DNA of 11,477 nucleotides. Source: Nitrospinota bacterium (GTDB lineage Bacteria; Tectomicrobia; Entotheonellia; J063). The position numbers and the translations under genes are program-made. The stretch covers positions 1 to 11,477 of the forward strand of contig RFHZ01000052.1 in the NCBI GenBank assembly GCA_003696125.1, in the 5' to 3' direction. The stretch's first letter is position 1; the number at the start of each line of letters is the position of its first letter. Under the pieces are notes generated by a model. It saw only the letters and a program-made list of their open reading frames with translations, did no database searches and was not told where the DNA came from. Positions 1 through 6,094 of this stretch are shown one piece after another.

Positions 1-685
1 CCTTCGTATCCCAGAGACCTACCGTTTTGTCATAGGAGGCCGAGACCAGGCGGTCACCGGTGGAAGACCAGGCCAGGTCATAGATGGGAGCGGTGTGGCC
101 GGTGAGGACCAGGGGAGGTCTGGTCAGGCGATTGTCGTGGAGAGAGGAGAGGTCCCAGATCCGTATGGTCCGGTCTTTGCTCGCCGAGGCGAGCCAGCGG
201 CCGGTAGGAGAAAAGGCCAGGGCATTGATGACGTTCGTATGCCCGGGGAGAAGAGCAACGATCTCTCCGCTGGCATAATCGTGCAGGCGGACGGCGTAGC
301 GCATCGGTTCCGGACCGGCCAGAAAGCCTCCCACCGCCAGCCAGCGCTGTTTTCCCTGGGCATCAAGGGGAGAGAGGGCAGCCGCATAGAGCATCCCGGC
401 CCGGCCGTCCCCAATCTGTCCACGAATGGTCCGTGCCAGGGCTGCATGGCGTCCATCCGGGGCCACTTCCCAGATGCGTATGGTCTTATCGTCACTCACC
501 GAGACCAGCTCATGACCGTCTGCGGTGAAGAGCAACTCCCGGATGATGGAGCGATGTCCCCCGGCTTCGATGACCAGCCGTGGGGAGTCAGGGGAAGATT
601 TTTCAGCGCTGATCGCCGGGCTCAGACCCAGCAGGATAATGGTTAGTAAGGCCACTACTGGGGAAAAACCTTTCCGGGCACCCAT
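1..685 (-). CDS. Exported WD40-repeat protein, N-terminal 228 codons (runs off the left edge)
   Basis: The frame is open from an ATG at 685 to the window edge, with no stop in 228 codons. A purine-rich AGGGAGAAAGG immediately precedes the ATG and supplies the ribosome binding site. Residues 1-27 form a Sec signal peptide: a basic start, a VVALLTIILLGL core and a likely cut after ISA (residue 27). Canonical WD40 blades are seen at about 44-74 (from GGHRSIIRELLF to TIRIWEV), 148-179 (GHTNVINALAFSP to TIRIWDL) and 196-227 (GHTAPIYDLAWSS to VGLWDT). A degenerate blade lies between the first two (about 86-146, LAVGG to VRLHDY). The product should be a secreted or periplasmic beta-propeller used for protein-protein contact. 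The first-blade/degenerate-blade pattern resembles bacterial proteins that join WD40 repeats to a caspase-like (peptidase C14) domain. This is from memory of the family, and no catalytic domain is visible here. The gene follows the lipoprotein gene by 67 bases and is probably co-transcribed with it. Confidence 0.9.
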   Translation of the reverse strand, partial: MGARKGFSPVVALLTIILLGLSPAISAEKSSPDSPRLVIEAGGHRSIIRELLFTADGHELVSVSDDKTIRIWEVAPDGRHAALARTIRGQIGDGRAGMLYAAALSPLDAQGKQRWLAVGGFLAGPEPMRYAVRLHDYASGEIVALLPGHTNVINALAFSPTGRWLASASKDRTIRIWDLSSLHDNRLTRPPLVLTGHTAPIYDLAWSSTGDRLVSASYDKTVGLWDTK

Positions 686-712
686 CCTTTCTCCCTCGCC
701 TTCCTTACAGGG

Positions 713-746
713 GAGGGAATCAAGGAGTTTCCCCTTTGATTCCCTC
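713..746 (-). repeat. Strong intergenic hairpin between the lipoprotein and WD40 genes
   Basis: Read on the minus strand, the arm GAGGGAATCAAAGG (746-733) pairs with CCTTGATTCCCTC (725-713). This gives 13 base pairs with a single bulged A and a loop of 7 bases (GGAAACT). The hairpin starts 7 bases after the lipoprotein stop codon and ends 28 bases before the WD40 start. No T-run follows it on either strand, so it is not a standard intrinsic terminator. A role in mRNA processing or stability, or in tuning expression of the second gene, is more likely. Confidence 0.75.
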
Positions 747-752
747 ACTACA

Positions 753-2027
753 CTATTCCGGTACAGGACAACCGGTCGAGGGCTGTTGGCTACATGCCGC
801 ACCGATGGCGGTGGTAAACTGCACGGTCACATCGTTCCTCGTCGTATCCAGGCTTCGACCGGCCGCGTCTCGTACCCCTGTTTCTACATCTAAGTCCACC
901 GTATAGGTGAATACATCCTGTCCTACCAGCCCGGTCTCATTATCCCGGGCCAGATCCTGGGGGGTCTCATCCTGGGGGCGTATCTGCAGGTTCAGGGTCA
1001 GTCCATCCTCGGAAACAGAGGTGACAAAAAACGTATCTAAAGTCGACTCCATTCCGATGTTGCCCAGGGCCACCGTGATCCCGGTCTCCTCTTCAGTGAT
1101 GGAGAGGGCAAAGTTTCCTTGCTCCAGCGACTCCAGGGTCACCGGGGCGTTGAAGACGACCCGCACCAGTCCGGTAAGATCGCTGATTTCTACCCCTTCG
1201 ATGGCCCGGAGTTCGCCGCTCTGGCGCTGGGCCAATGTGAGGACATTCTCATTAGCCGTTCCCGGGAACTCCACGTACTCGATGCGCTGGATCTGGGCTG
1301 GCAGCCATTTCGATAAGGCCAGGGAGAGTCCTGTTCCCCATCTTTCCGAAGCCTGGGCCACCTCATTTTCCATGTCCGAGGCGATAGGCTCCAGCGCAGA
1401 GCTATCCAGGTCTCCATCTTCAAACAGATCGGCCAGGGCATCAAAGAAGTTGACATCGAGGGCATTGTCTTTTTCCAGGTTGTACAGGGAGGTGGCCACA
1501 TCGGCCAGCAGGGCCAGTTCCGGGTCCTCTCCGGTTTCGATCAGTTGTAAGAGTTCATCCCTCCTGGAGGCTACATCGGGAAAGGTGCTGATGAAGGTAG
1601 AGATGATGAGGTTGGGGAAGTCAGGTGGATGACACTCCACATGGCCAACGATATTTTTTCCATCTTCATCCAGTTTTACCCGCATGCTGTACCGACCTTT
1701 GGCGTCGGCCGTGGTTTGTCCCCGGAGCCTCCCCCGTGTATCGAGGAAACGGCAGATGGCGTTGGCGATAGGGGAGGTGGGTGTGCCGTCATCCGCTTCT
1801 CCACTCACCTCTCCTTCTGCTTCTCCCGGATCTCCCCCTCCATCTCCATCTTCCCCTTCCAGCACCTCTTGAGCCACCGTGGTCGCCGGTGTTACCTTCT
1901 GGTTGGTGAGTTTCACCTGGACCCCAGGAGGCTTTCCTTTCTCCGGATTCCCACAACCGGCGAGGCCGAGGAAGAACAAAAACCCTAAAATGCATACCCC
2001 CCACAGCAGCCTTTTCGATTGTCCCAT
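753..2027 (-). CDS. Acidic surface/periplasmic lipoprotein with a carboxypeptidase-regulatory-like and an Ig-like region
   Basis: The product is 424 residues. ATG 2027 is preferred over the adjacent in-frame GTG at 2030 because the strong GAGGAGGAGG site lies 7 bases before the ATG but only 4 before the GTG. The N-terminus is a lipoprotein signal: basic residues, a hydrophobic core and the lipobox LAGC, with Cys25 as the lipid anchor. The +2 residue is Gly, which suggests outer-membrane sorting if E. coli rules hold. A disordered Asp/Glu/Gly-rich linker covers about 55-80. Residues about 86-150 (CRFLDTRGRLRGQTTAD then GRYSMRV) look like a carboxypeptidase-regulatory/transthyretin-like fold. 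A helical acidic middle follows (about 155-240). Residues about 275-405 (VRVVFNAPV, TYTVDLDVETGVRDAAGRSL, VTVQFTTA) look like a SbsA-type Ig domain. The tail has two cysteines (412 and 420) that could form a disulfide. No catalytic motif was recognised. The function is unknown; a structural or adhesive envelope role is the best guess. Confidence 0.88.
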   Translation of the reverse strand: MGQSKRLLWGVCILGFLFFLGLAGCGNPEKGKPPGVQVKLTNQKVTPATTVAQEVLEGEDGDGGGDPGEAEGEVSGEADDGTPTSPIANAICRFLDTRGRLRGQTTADAKGRYSMRVKLDEDGKNIVGHVECHPPDFPNLIISTFISTFPDVASRRDELLQLIETGEDPELALLADVATSLYNLEKDNALDVNFFDALADLFEDGDLDSSALEPIASDMENEVAQASERWGTGLSLALSKWLPAQIQRIEYVEFPGTANENVLTLAQRQSGELRAIEGVEISDLTGLVRVVFNAPVTLESLEQGNFALSITEEETGITVALGNIGMESTLDTFFVTSVSEDGLTLNLQIRPQDETPQDLARDNETGLVGQDVFTYTVDLDVETGVRDAAGRSLDTTRNDVTVQFTTAIGAACSQQPSTGCPVPE

Positions 2028-2072
2028 CACTTTTCCTCCTCCTCTAAAAGGTTTCCGCCTATACTCTATCCC

Positions 2073-2091
2073 CAGAACCCTGCAGGTTCTG
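2073..2091 (-). repeat. 7-bp inverted repeat in the lipoprotein leader
   Basis: CAGAACC (2073-2079) and GGTTCTG (2085-2091) are perfect inverted arms around a 5-base centre. The repeat is inside the predicted leader, about 45 bases upstream of the lipoprotein start codon. It could be a small RNA hairpin or a protein-binding site. No T-run follows it, so it is not a terminator. Confidence 0.5.
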
Positions 2092-2257
2092 TGATATGGA
2101 GCACAAATGTTTTGCCGTATCCCTCCTTTCTCGTCTTTCCCTTATTTATTGCTCCAGCGTGCTTGGCGTGCTCGGCGGTAAAGGCCTTCAGACAGCCATG
2201 TGCTGGTACGCAAAGATCTCCTGAGGCCAGTCACAGGTCCTTAGAGCACTCAGGGGC

Positions 2258-2287
2258 ATTATAAACCGGGCTTTTTTTCCCCGTCAA
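2258..2287 (-). promoter_or_regulatory. Sigma-70 promoter reading left, toward the lipoprotein and WD40 genes
   Basis: On the minus strand there is a TTGACG -35 box (2287-2282), an 18-base spacer containing a run of seven A residues, and a perfect TATAAT -10 box (2263-2258). Transcription would begin near 2251, giving a leader of about 220 bases before the lipoprotein ATG at 2027. The near-consensus boxes and the orientation support the call. The start point is inferred. Confidence 0.7.
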
Positions 2288-2358
2288 TGCCTTTATGGGA
2301 TGCGAAGAAAGAAAAGTGGAGGGGGAGGGCTGTAACAGGGTGTCAGGGAGGGGAGATA

Positions 2359-3789
2359 CTATGCGGACCGGGCGGTGAGGTAGTCGAGGAGCTGGCTTGC
2401 CCCTTGCTCCGCACTCTGAATACAGTCGGGCACCCCGATACCACGGTAAGCATTCCCGACCAGGGCCAGGCCGGGGAGGGAGCGAAGGCGAGCGGTGATA
2501 TGCTCGACCCGTTCAAGATGCCCGACATGGTACTGGGGCATGGCTTTTAGATGCCGGCTCACCACGGCATGGATCGGTTCAGCCCTGATCCCGAGTAGTT
2601 CACGCAAATCGCGGAGTACCTGTTCAACCAGGGCGGATTCCGGTTGCTCAAAGAGATGGGGCTGCAGGGCGCCTCCTACAAAGGCTCGCAGCAGGACATG
2701 ATCTGCCGGGGCACGGCCGGCAAACTTGACACTGCTAAAGGAGCAGGCCAGGAGAGAGCGTCCTTCCACCAGCGGGACCACAAAGCCCATCCCGTTGAGC
2801 GGATGAGTCACCTCCTGGCGGCGGAAGGCAAAGTTGAGGGTGGCAGAAGAGGCATAGGGGATGGCGGCCAGGAGATCGGCCAGTTCAGGATCGATCGTCT
2901 TCACCAGGGTGGCGGCCTGAAGGGCAGGCAGGGCGATGCAGAGGGCATCTGCCCTCATCTCTTCTCCTCTCCTCAACACGATACGCCATTGCCGGGACGG
3001 GGCAAGTCGCTCCACCTGTTGCACTTCGGCTTTACATCGGATGGTGCCGGCCGGTAGACGGGCTGCCAGCGTATCGGTCAGCGTCTGCATCCCCGTCTGT
3101 AAGGTCAGGAAGAGGCTATAGCGGGGACCACTGGTCCCGGTTGGCGTGCGTTGCGCCGCCTTCTTCCTGTGCAGGAGGGCGCGAATCAGGCTGCCGTACT
3201 GCTGCTCCATCTCCAGGAACTGGGGCATGGTCGCTTTCAGGCTCAGGTGACGGGGATCGGCGGTGTACACGCCGGCTACCATGGGCTGGGCCATGCGTGT
3301 AAACGCCTCCTCTCCCAGGCGTCTCTTGACAAACTGCTCCAGCGATTCGTCAGCCCCGTCGCGACGGGGAGGGATGACCAGGTCCAGCGCCATGCGTAGC
3401 TTGCCTCGCCAGCTAAAGATCGGGGTGGTGACAAAGGGCCAGAAGGAGGCGGGAGCCATCATGTAGAACCCTTCCGGTACCGGCTGCAGCTTCCCCTGGC
3501 AGAGCACAAAGCTCTGCCGTTGCTGCGGGTTGGTCCCGATCAGTTGATCGGCGAGTCCCAACTCTTCACACAGGGCCCTGGCACGCGGTTTGGTGGATAA
3601 GAAGGCGTCTGGTCCGTGCTCGATGAGAAAACCATCCTGCCGGGAGGTCTTGATCACCCCGCCTACCCGCTCACTCGCCTCCAGCAGCGTTACCTGCAAG
3701 GGTATTCCCCGCTGCTGCGCCTCTGTGACGAGTCGATAGCAGGCGGTGAGTCCTGATATGCCTCCACCGATGACCACGACATGCCGCAT
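2359..3789 (-). CDS. hemG: Flavin-dependent protoporphyrinogen/coproporphyrinogen oxidase (HemY/CgoX type)
   Basis: The product (476 residues, typical for the family) is the FAD-containing oxidase that removes six electrons from a porphyrinogen ring in late haem synthesis. The N-terminal dinucleotide-binding motif is VVVIGGGISGL (4-14). It is followed by LLEASERVGG (35-44), where Glu37 would hold the FAD ribose and the GG doublet closes the flavin site. EHGPDAFLSTKP is the typical substrate-side motif. The C-terminal block ALVGNAYRGIGVPDCIQSAEQGA is the family's second FAD-contact region. ATG 3789 lies 3 bases after the hemH stop, with a GGGTGG element about 8 bases upstream, so translation is probably coupled. 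Sequence alone does not show whether it uses protoporphyrinogen or coproporphyrinogen. In Bacillus-like pathways the same gene order makes coproporphyrin, and the gene is named hemY or cgoX. It is not the small flavodoxin-like HemG of E. coli. Confidence 0.96.
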   Translation of the reverse strand: MRHVVVIGGGISGLTACYRLVTEAQQRGIPLQVTLLEASERVGGVIKTSRQDGFLIEHGPDAFLSTKPRARALCEELGLADQLIGTNPQQRQSFVLCQGKLQPVPEGFYMMAPASFWPFVTTPIFSWRGKLRMALDLVIPPRRDGADESLEQFVKRRLGEEAFTRMAQPMVAGVYTADPRHLSLKATMPQFLEMEQQYGSLIRALLHRKKAAQRTPTGTSGPRYSLFLTLQTGMQTLTDTLAARLPAGTIRCKAEVQQVERLAPSRQWRIVLRRGEEMRADALCIALPALQAATLVKTIDPELADLLAAIPYASSATLNFAFRRQEVTHPLNGMGFVVPLVEGRSLLACSFSSVKFAGRAPADHVLLRAFVGGALQPHLFEQPESALVEQVLRDLRELLGIRAEPIHAVVSRHLKAMPQYHVGHLERVEHITARLRSLPGLALVGNAYRGIGVPDCIQSAEQGASQLLDYLTARSA

Positions 3790-3792
3790 AGG

Positions 3793-4740
3793 CTAAACCA
3801 CCCGTTCGCTGATCAGGTCGGCCAGCATCCCGATAAAGGCGGGATGATCGCTGACCGTACCCGGCCGGATAAAGTGCATTCCGCACGCTTCTGCCACCTC
3901 ACGTGCTTCGATATCGAGATCGTAGAGGACTTCCACATGATCACAGAGAAAGCCGATCGGGGTGACGATCAGATCTCGGACCCCTTCGGCCTGTTTCTGG
4001 GGAATGAGCTCGGTGATGTCTGGTCCGGTCCAGGGCACCGGGGTGTTGTCCGGAGCGCTCTGATAGGCCAGATCGAACTCCTTGCCCAAGAGGTGCGCCA
4101 CAGCCGTGGCCGTGGCCCGGTATTGGGCGATGTAGGGGGAGGTACGGGCAGCCGGAACCGGGATGGCATGGGCGGTGAAGATGAGGGCTGCCTTTTGAAA
4201 GCGTTCTTCACCCAGGTCTTGACAGGCTTCGCGAATCCGATCGGTGATGGCCTGGATAAAACCGGGATGGGTGTACCAGGGGTCGAGGTACTCGACGGCA
4301 GGATGATCGGCGGGGAGTTGGGCTATGGCTTTACGGACATCGTCTTGATACTTCTCCCAACTGACCCGGGACTGATGAGGAGCCATGATGATTCCCAGGA
4401 TCTGCCGGTGTCCCCTGGCCACCATCTCCGGGATCACCTCGTGGAAGTAAGGGGTCCAGTTGCGCAGCCCGACGTAAACCGGAAGGGGAATCCCTCGCTC
4501 CTGCAGGCTGGCGGCCAGGGCCTGGGCCTGCCGGAAGGTCAGTTCATTGTAAGGAGAGAATCCTCCCAGTTCCATGTAGTGATGGGTCACTTCCCTGACC
4601 CGTTCCGCCTGGGAGGGATCAGCACCCAGGATCCTCTCCACATAGCAGTAAGCCTCTCCCGGGCAGGGATCGTATTTCCGGCAGCACCCGGGGGTCGGTC
4701 CCCCAAAACCAATGAGTAATACGCTGTCGTAGCGTGTCAT
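3793..4740 (-). CDS. hemH: Ferrochelatase (protoporphyrin or coproporphyrin type)
   Basis: The product inserts Fe2+ into a porphyrin. ATG 4740 gives 315 residues. An in-frame GTG at 4746 is also possible, but the GGAGGAG site (4755-4749) lies 8 bases before the ATG and only 2 before the GTG, so I prefer the ATG. Family motifs are LLIGFGGP (8-15), GGFSPYNELTFRQA (59-72), RNWTPYF (93-99), the metal-site TAHAIP with catalytic His191, and GFLCDHVEVLYDLDIEA with Glu270. The 79-residue spacing of His and Glu is close to the 81 in Bacillus HemH. An unusual feature is the stretch right after the first glycine loop, which has cysteines at 19, 20, 26 and 32 (CC, then CPGEAYC). The gene lies 22 bases after the hemE stop and 3 bases before the hemG start, clearly within one operon. 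Whether it is a coproporphyrin or protoporphyrin enzyme cannot be read from the sequence. Confidence 0.96.
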   Translation of the reverse strand: MTRYDSVLLIGFGGPTPGCCRKYDPCPGEAYCYVERILGADPSQAERVREVTHHYMELGGFSPYNELTFRQAQALAASLQERGIPLPVYVGLRNWTPYFHEVIPEMVARGHRQILGIIMAPHQSRVSWEKYQDDVRKAIAQLPADHPAVEYLDPWYTHPGFIQAITDRIREACQDLGEERFQKAALIFTAHAIPVPAARTSPYIAQYRATATAVAHLLGKEFDLAYQSAPDNTPVPWTGPDITELIPQKQAEGVRDLIVTPIGFLCDHVEVLYDLDIEAREVAEACGMHFIRPGTVSDHPAFIGMLADLISERVV

Positions 4741-4762
4741 GATCACTTCTCCTCCGGTAAGA

Positions 4763-5848
4763 TCATGCCGACCGTGGCTGGTAGGTATGGACGAAATCGA
4801 CCAGGGCCAGCACGTTGTCCACCGGGGTTGTGGGCAGGATGCCGTGTCCCAGGTTGAAGATGTGTCCCGGTCTGCCTCCAGCCTGATCGAGGACCCGCTT
4901 GGCCCGTGCCTCGATCACTTTTCGATCGGCCAGGAGGACACAGGGATCCAGGTTTCCCTGAATGCCGACCGCTCCCAGGCGTTTCCAGGCCTGATCGAGC
5001 TCCACCCGGTAATCGACCCCGATGACACTCCCTCCGGCTTCTCGCATCAACTCCAGGAGAGCAGCCGTGCCGGTGCCGAAGTGGATCACCGGGGTGCCCG
5101 GAATGATCCTTTCCAGGACAAAGCGGGTATGGGGAAGGACGAATTCACGGTAGTCGGAGGGACTCAGACACCCGACCCAGCTATCGAAGAGCTGTAAGGC
5201 CTGGGCCCCGGCCTTGACCTGCCCGTTTAAGTAAGCGACCAGGGTGCGGCTGATCAGGGAGAGGAGCGCGTGCCACGACTCCGGGTCCTGGTACATGAGG
5301 GTCTTGGTATGCTCGAAGTTGCGTGAGGCTCCTCCCTCCACCAGGTAGGAGGCGATGGTAAAGGGGGCACCGGCAAAGCCGATCAGCGGGATGTGCGGTT
5401 GGAGTCCGGCCCGTGCCTGGCGGATGGCCTCAAAGACAAAGCCGAGCGCTTCCTCTACCTCGACTTCCCGCAGCTTGCGGATATCGCTGGCCGAGCGCAG
5501 GGGGGTGTGCAGGACCGGTCCGCGTTGTTTTTGAAATTCGAGGGTTACGCCCATCGGCTCGACCAGGACCAGGATATCGGAGAAGATGATGGCGGCATCG
5601 ACTCCCAGGCGTTCCACCGCGGTGATGGTCACTTCGGCGGCCAGGTCCGGGGTCTTGCAGAGTTCTAATAAGGAGACTTTGGCCCGCACCTGGCGGTACT
5701 CTTCCATGTAGCGACCGGCCTGGCGCATCAGCCAGATAGGGGTATAGGGGGTCGGCTCTCCTCGACAGGCTTTCAGAAAGGGGGAATGGTACAGGGTATC
5801 GGTCATGCTGGGGTGCTGGGGGTATGACGACTGGCACGGAGAAGTCAT
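4763..5848 (-). CDS. hemE: Uroporphyrinogen decarboxylase
   Basis: HemE removes four acetate carboxyls from uroporphyrinogen III to give coproporphyrinogen III in the cytoplasm. The product is 361 residues from ATG 5848, chosen because AAGG sits 5 bases upstream. A GTG at 5854 gives 363 residues. An ATG at 5806 gives the usual family N-terminus ([13 protein letters not shown]) but has no ribosome binding site, so the first 14 residues may be a non-conserved extension. Signatures are [11 protein letters not shown] (37-47, with substrate arginines 42 and 46), IIFSDILV with catalytic Asp91, [22 protein letters not shown] and FNLGHGILP. It is the first gene of the hemE-hemH-hemG operon and would supply the substrate used by the next two steps. 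Its promoter is at 5982-6010 and the leader is about 125 bases. Confidence 0.97.
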   Translation of the reverse strand: MTSPCQSSYPQHPSMTDTLYHSPFLKACRGEPTPYTPIWLMRQAGRYMEEYRQVRAKVSLLELCKTPDLAAEVTITAVERLGVDAAIIFSDILVLVEPMGVTLEFQKQRGPVLHTPLRSASDIRKLREVEVEEALGFVFEAIRQARAGLQPHIPLIGFAGAPFTIASYLVEGGASRNFEHTKTLMYQDPESWHALLSLISRTLVAYLNGQVKAGAQALQLFDSWVGCLSPSDYREFVLPHTRFVLERIIPGTPVIHFGTGTAALLELMREAGGSVIGVDYRVELDQAWKRLGAVGIQGNLDPCVLLADRKVIEARAKRVLDQAGGRPGHIFNLGHGILPTTPVDNVLALVDFVHTYQPRSA

Positions 5849-5967
5849 GGTCACCTTATCTCTCTCTTTTACCTGTAGCGCTCCGCGTTCCCGGCGGTGA
5901 GAGAGACCTCGCTCCGGGCACGCAAAACCTGTTGTGGCGGAATCCCTGCTCTTCGGTCAGGCTGCAA

Positions 5968-5990
5968 CCGTATCTATGCACATAATACGG
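5968..5990. promoter_or_regulatory. Near-palindrome across the hemE -10 box (putative operator)
   Basis: The plus strand reads CCGTATCTATG, then a CA centre, then CATAATACGG with the G of the centre shared. In effect there are 10-bp inverted arms with one extra base in the left arm. The element overlaps the -10 hexamer and the expected start point of the hemE promoter. This position is typical of a repressor site, and no other feature explains it. The binding protein is unknown. Confidence 0.5.
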
Positions 5991-6010
5991 GTCGGGAGGC
6001 GAGAAGTCAA
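5982..6010 (-). promoter_or_regulatory. Sigma-70 promoter of the hemE-hemH-hemG operon
   Basis: On the minus strand there is a TTGACT -35 box (6010-6005), an exact 17-base spacer and a TATTAT -10 box (5987-5982). Transcription would start near 5975. It stands back to back with the tetR promoter, and the two -35 boxes are 14 bases apart. Confidence 0.75.
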
Positions 6011-6024
6011 GGGGGAGCAGGGGG

Positions 6025-6053
6025 TTGACTTTCTCTTCATCTTCCGGTATATT
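6025..6053 (+). promoter_or_regulatory. Sigma-70 promoter of the tetR-efflux operon
   Basis: TTGACT (6025-6030), a 17-base spacer and TATATT (6048-6053) form a near-consensus promoter. Transcription would begin at about 6060, inside the operator at 6057-6074. The leader before the tetR ATG is only about 35 bases and contains the GAGGAG ribosome binding site (6082-6087). Confidence 0.78.
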
Positions 6054-6056
6054 TTG

Positions 6057-6074
6057 TGACTGACCAGTCCGTCA
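6057..6074. promoter_or_regulatory. TetR-type operator over the efflux operon start point
   Basis: TGACTGACCAGTCCGTCA is an 18-bp imperfect palindrome: the outer TGAC/GTCA and inner GAC/GTC blocks are matched, and one base pair in each half plus the central two differ. It resembles known AcrR/TetR-family operators built on TGACTGAC half-sites. It begins 3 bases after the -10 box and covers the expected start point, so the TetR protein encoded just downstream would be well placed to block its own transcription. Binding is inferred. Confidence 0.72.
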
Positions 6075-6094
6075 ATAAATAGAGGAGAAACCCG

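Larger units (their letters stand above)
2028..2358. other. 331-base gene-free region between hemG end and the lipoprotein gene
   Basis: The region holds the leftward promoter at 2258-2287, a leader of about 220 bases, an inverted repeat at 2073-2091 and the lipoprotein ribosome binding site at about 2033-2042. The part next to hemG (2288-2358) is pyrimidine-rich on the minus strand (runs of CCCTCCC type) and has no stable hairpin followed by T residues, so I see no intrinsic terminator for the hem operon. A Rho-dependent end or read-through into the lipoprotein gene is possible. The short reading frames here lack ribosome binding sites and convincing protein character. I do not recognise a known riboswitch class in the leader. 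Confidence 0.6.

Noticed and set aside
95-646. 183-residue open frame on the plus strand
   Set aside because: The opposite strand encodes clear WD40 repeats with a signal peptide and a ribosome binding site over the same bases.
907-1632. 241-residue Ser-rich open frame on the plus strand
   Set aside because: It is antisense to the lipoprotein gene. The Ser/Arg-rich low-complexity composition is typical of a shadow frame.
2028-2251. Known riboswitch (cyclic di-GMP, cobalamin or SAM type) in the lipoprotein leader
   Set aside because: I could not find the conserved core sequences of these classes when reading the minus strand.
2271-2278. T-run on the plus strand as a possible terminator
   Set aside because: No stem precedes it and no plus-strand gene reads into it. 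It is the A-run in the spacer of the leftward promoter.
3781-4719. 312-residue open frame on the plus strand
   Set aside because: It is fully antisense to hemH, with no ribosome binding site and no family character.
5806-5848. Start of hemE at ATG 5806
   Set aside because: This start fits the family N-terminus, but it is preceded by CCCCAGC with no ribosome binding site, whereas ATG 5848 has AAGG at 5 bases. It is kept only as an alternative.
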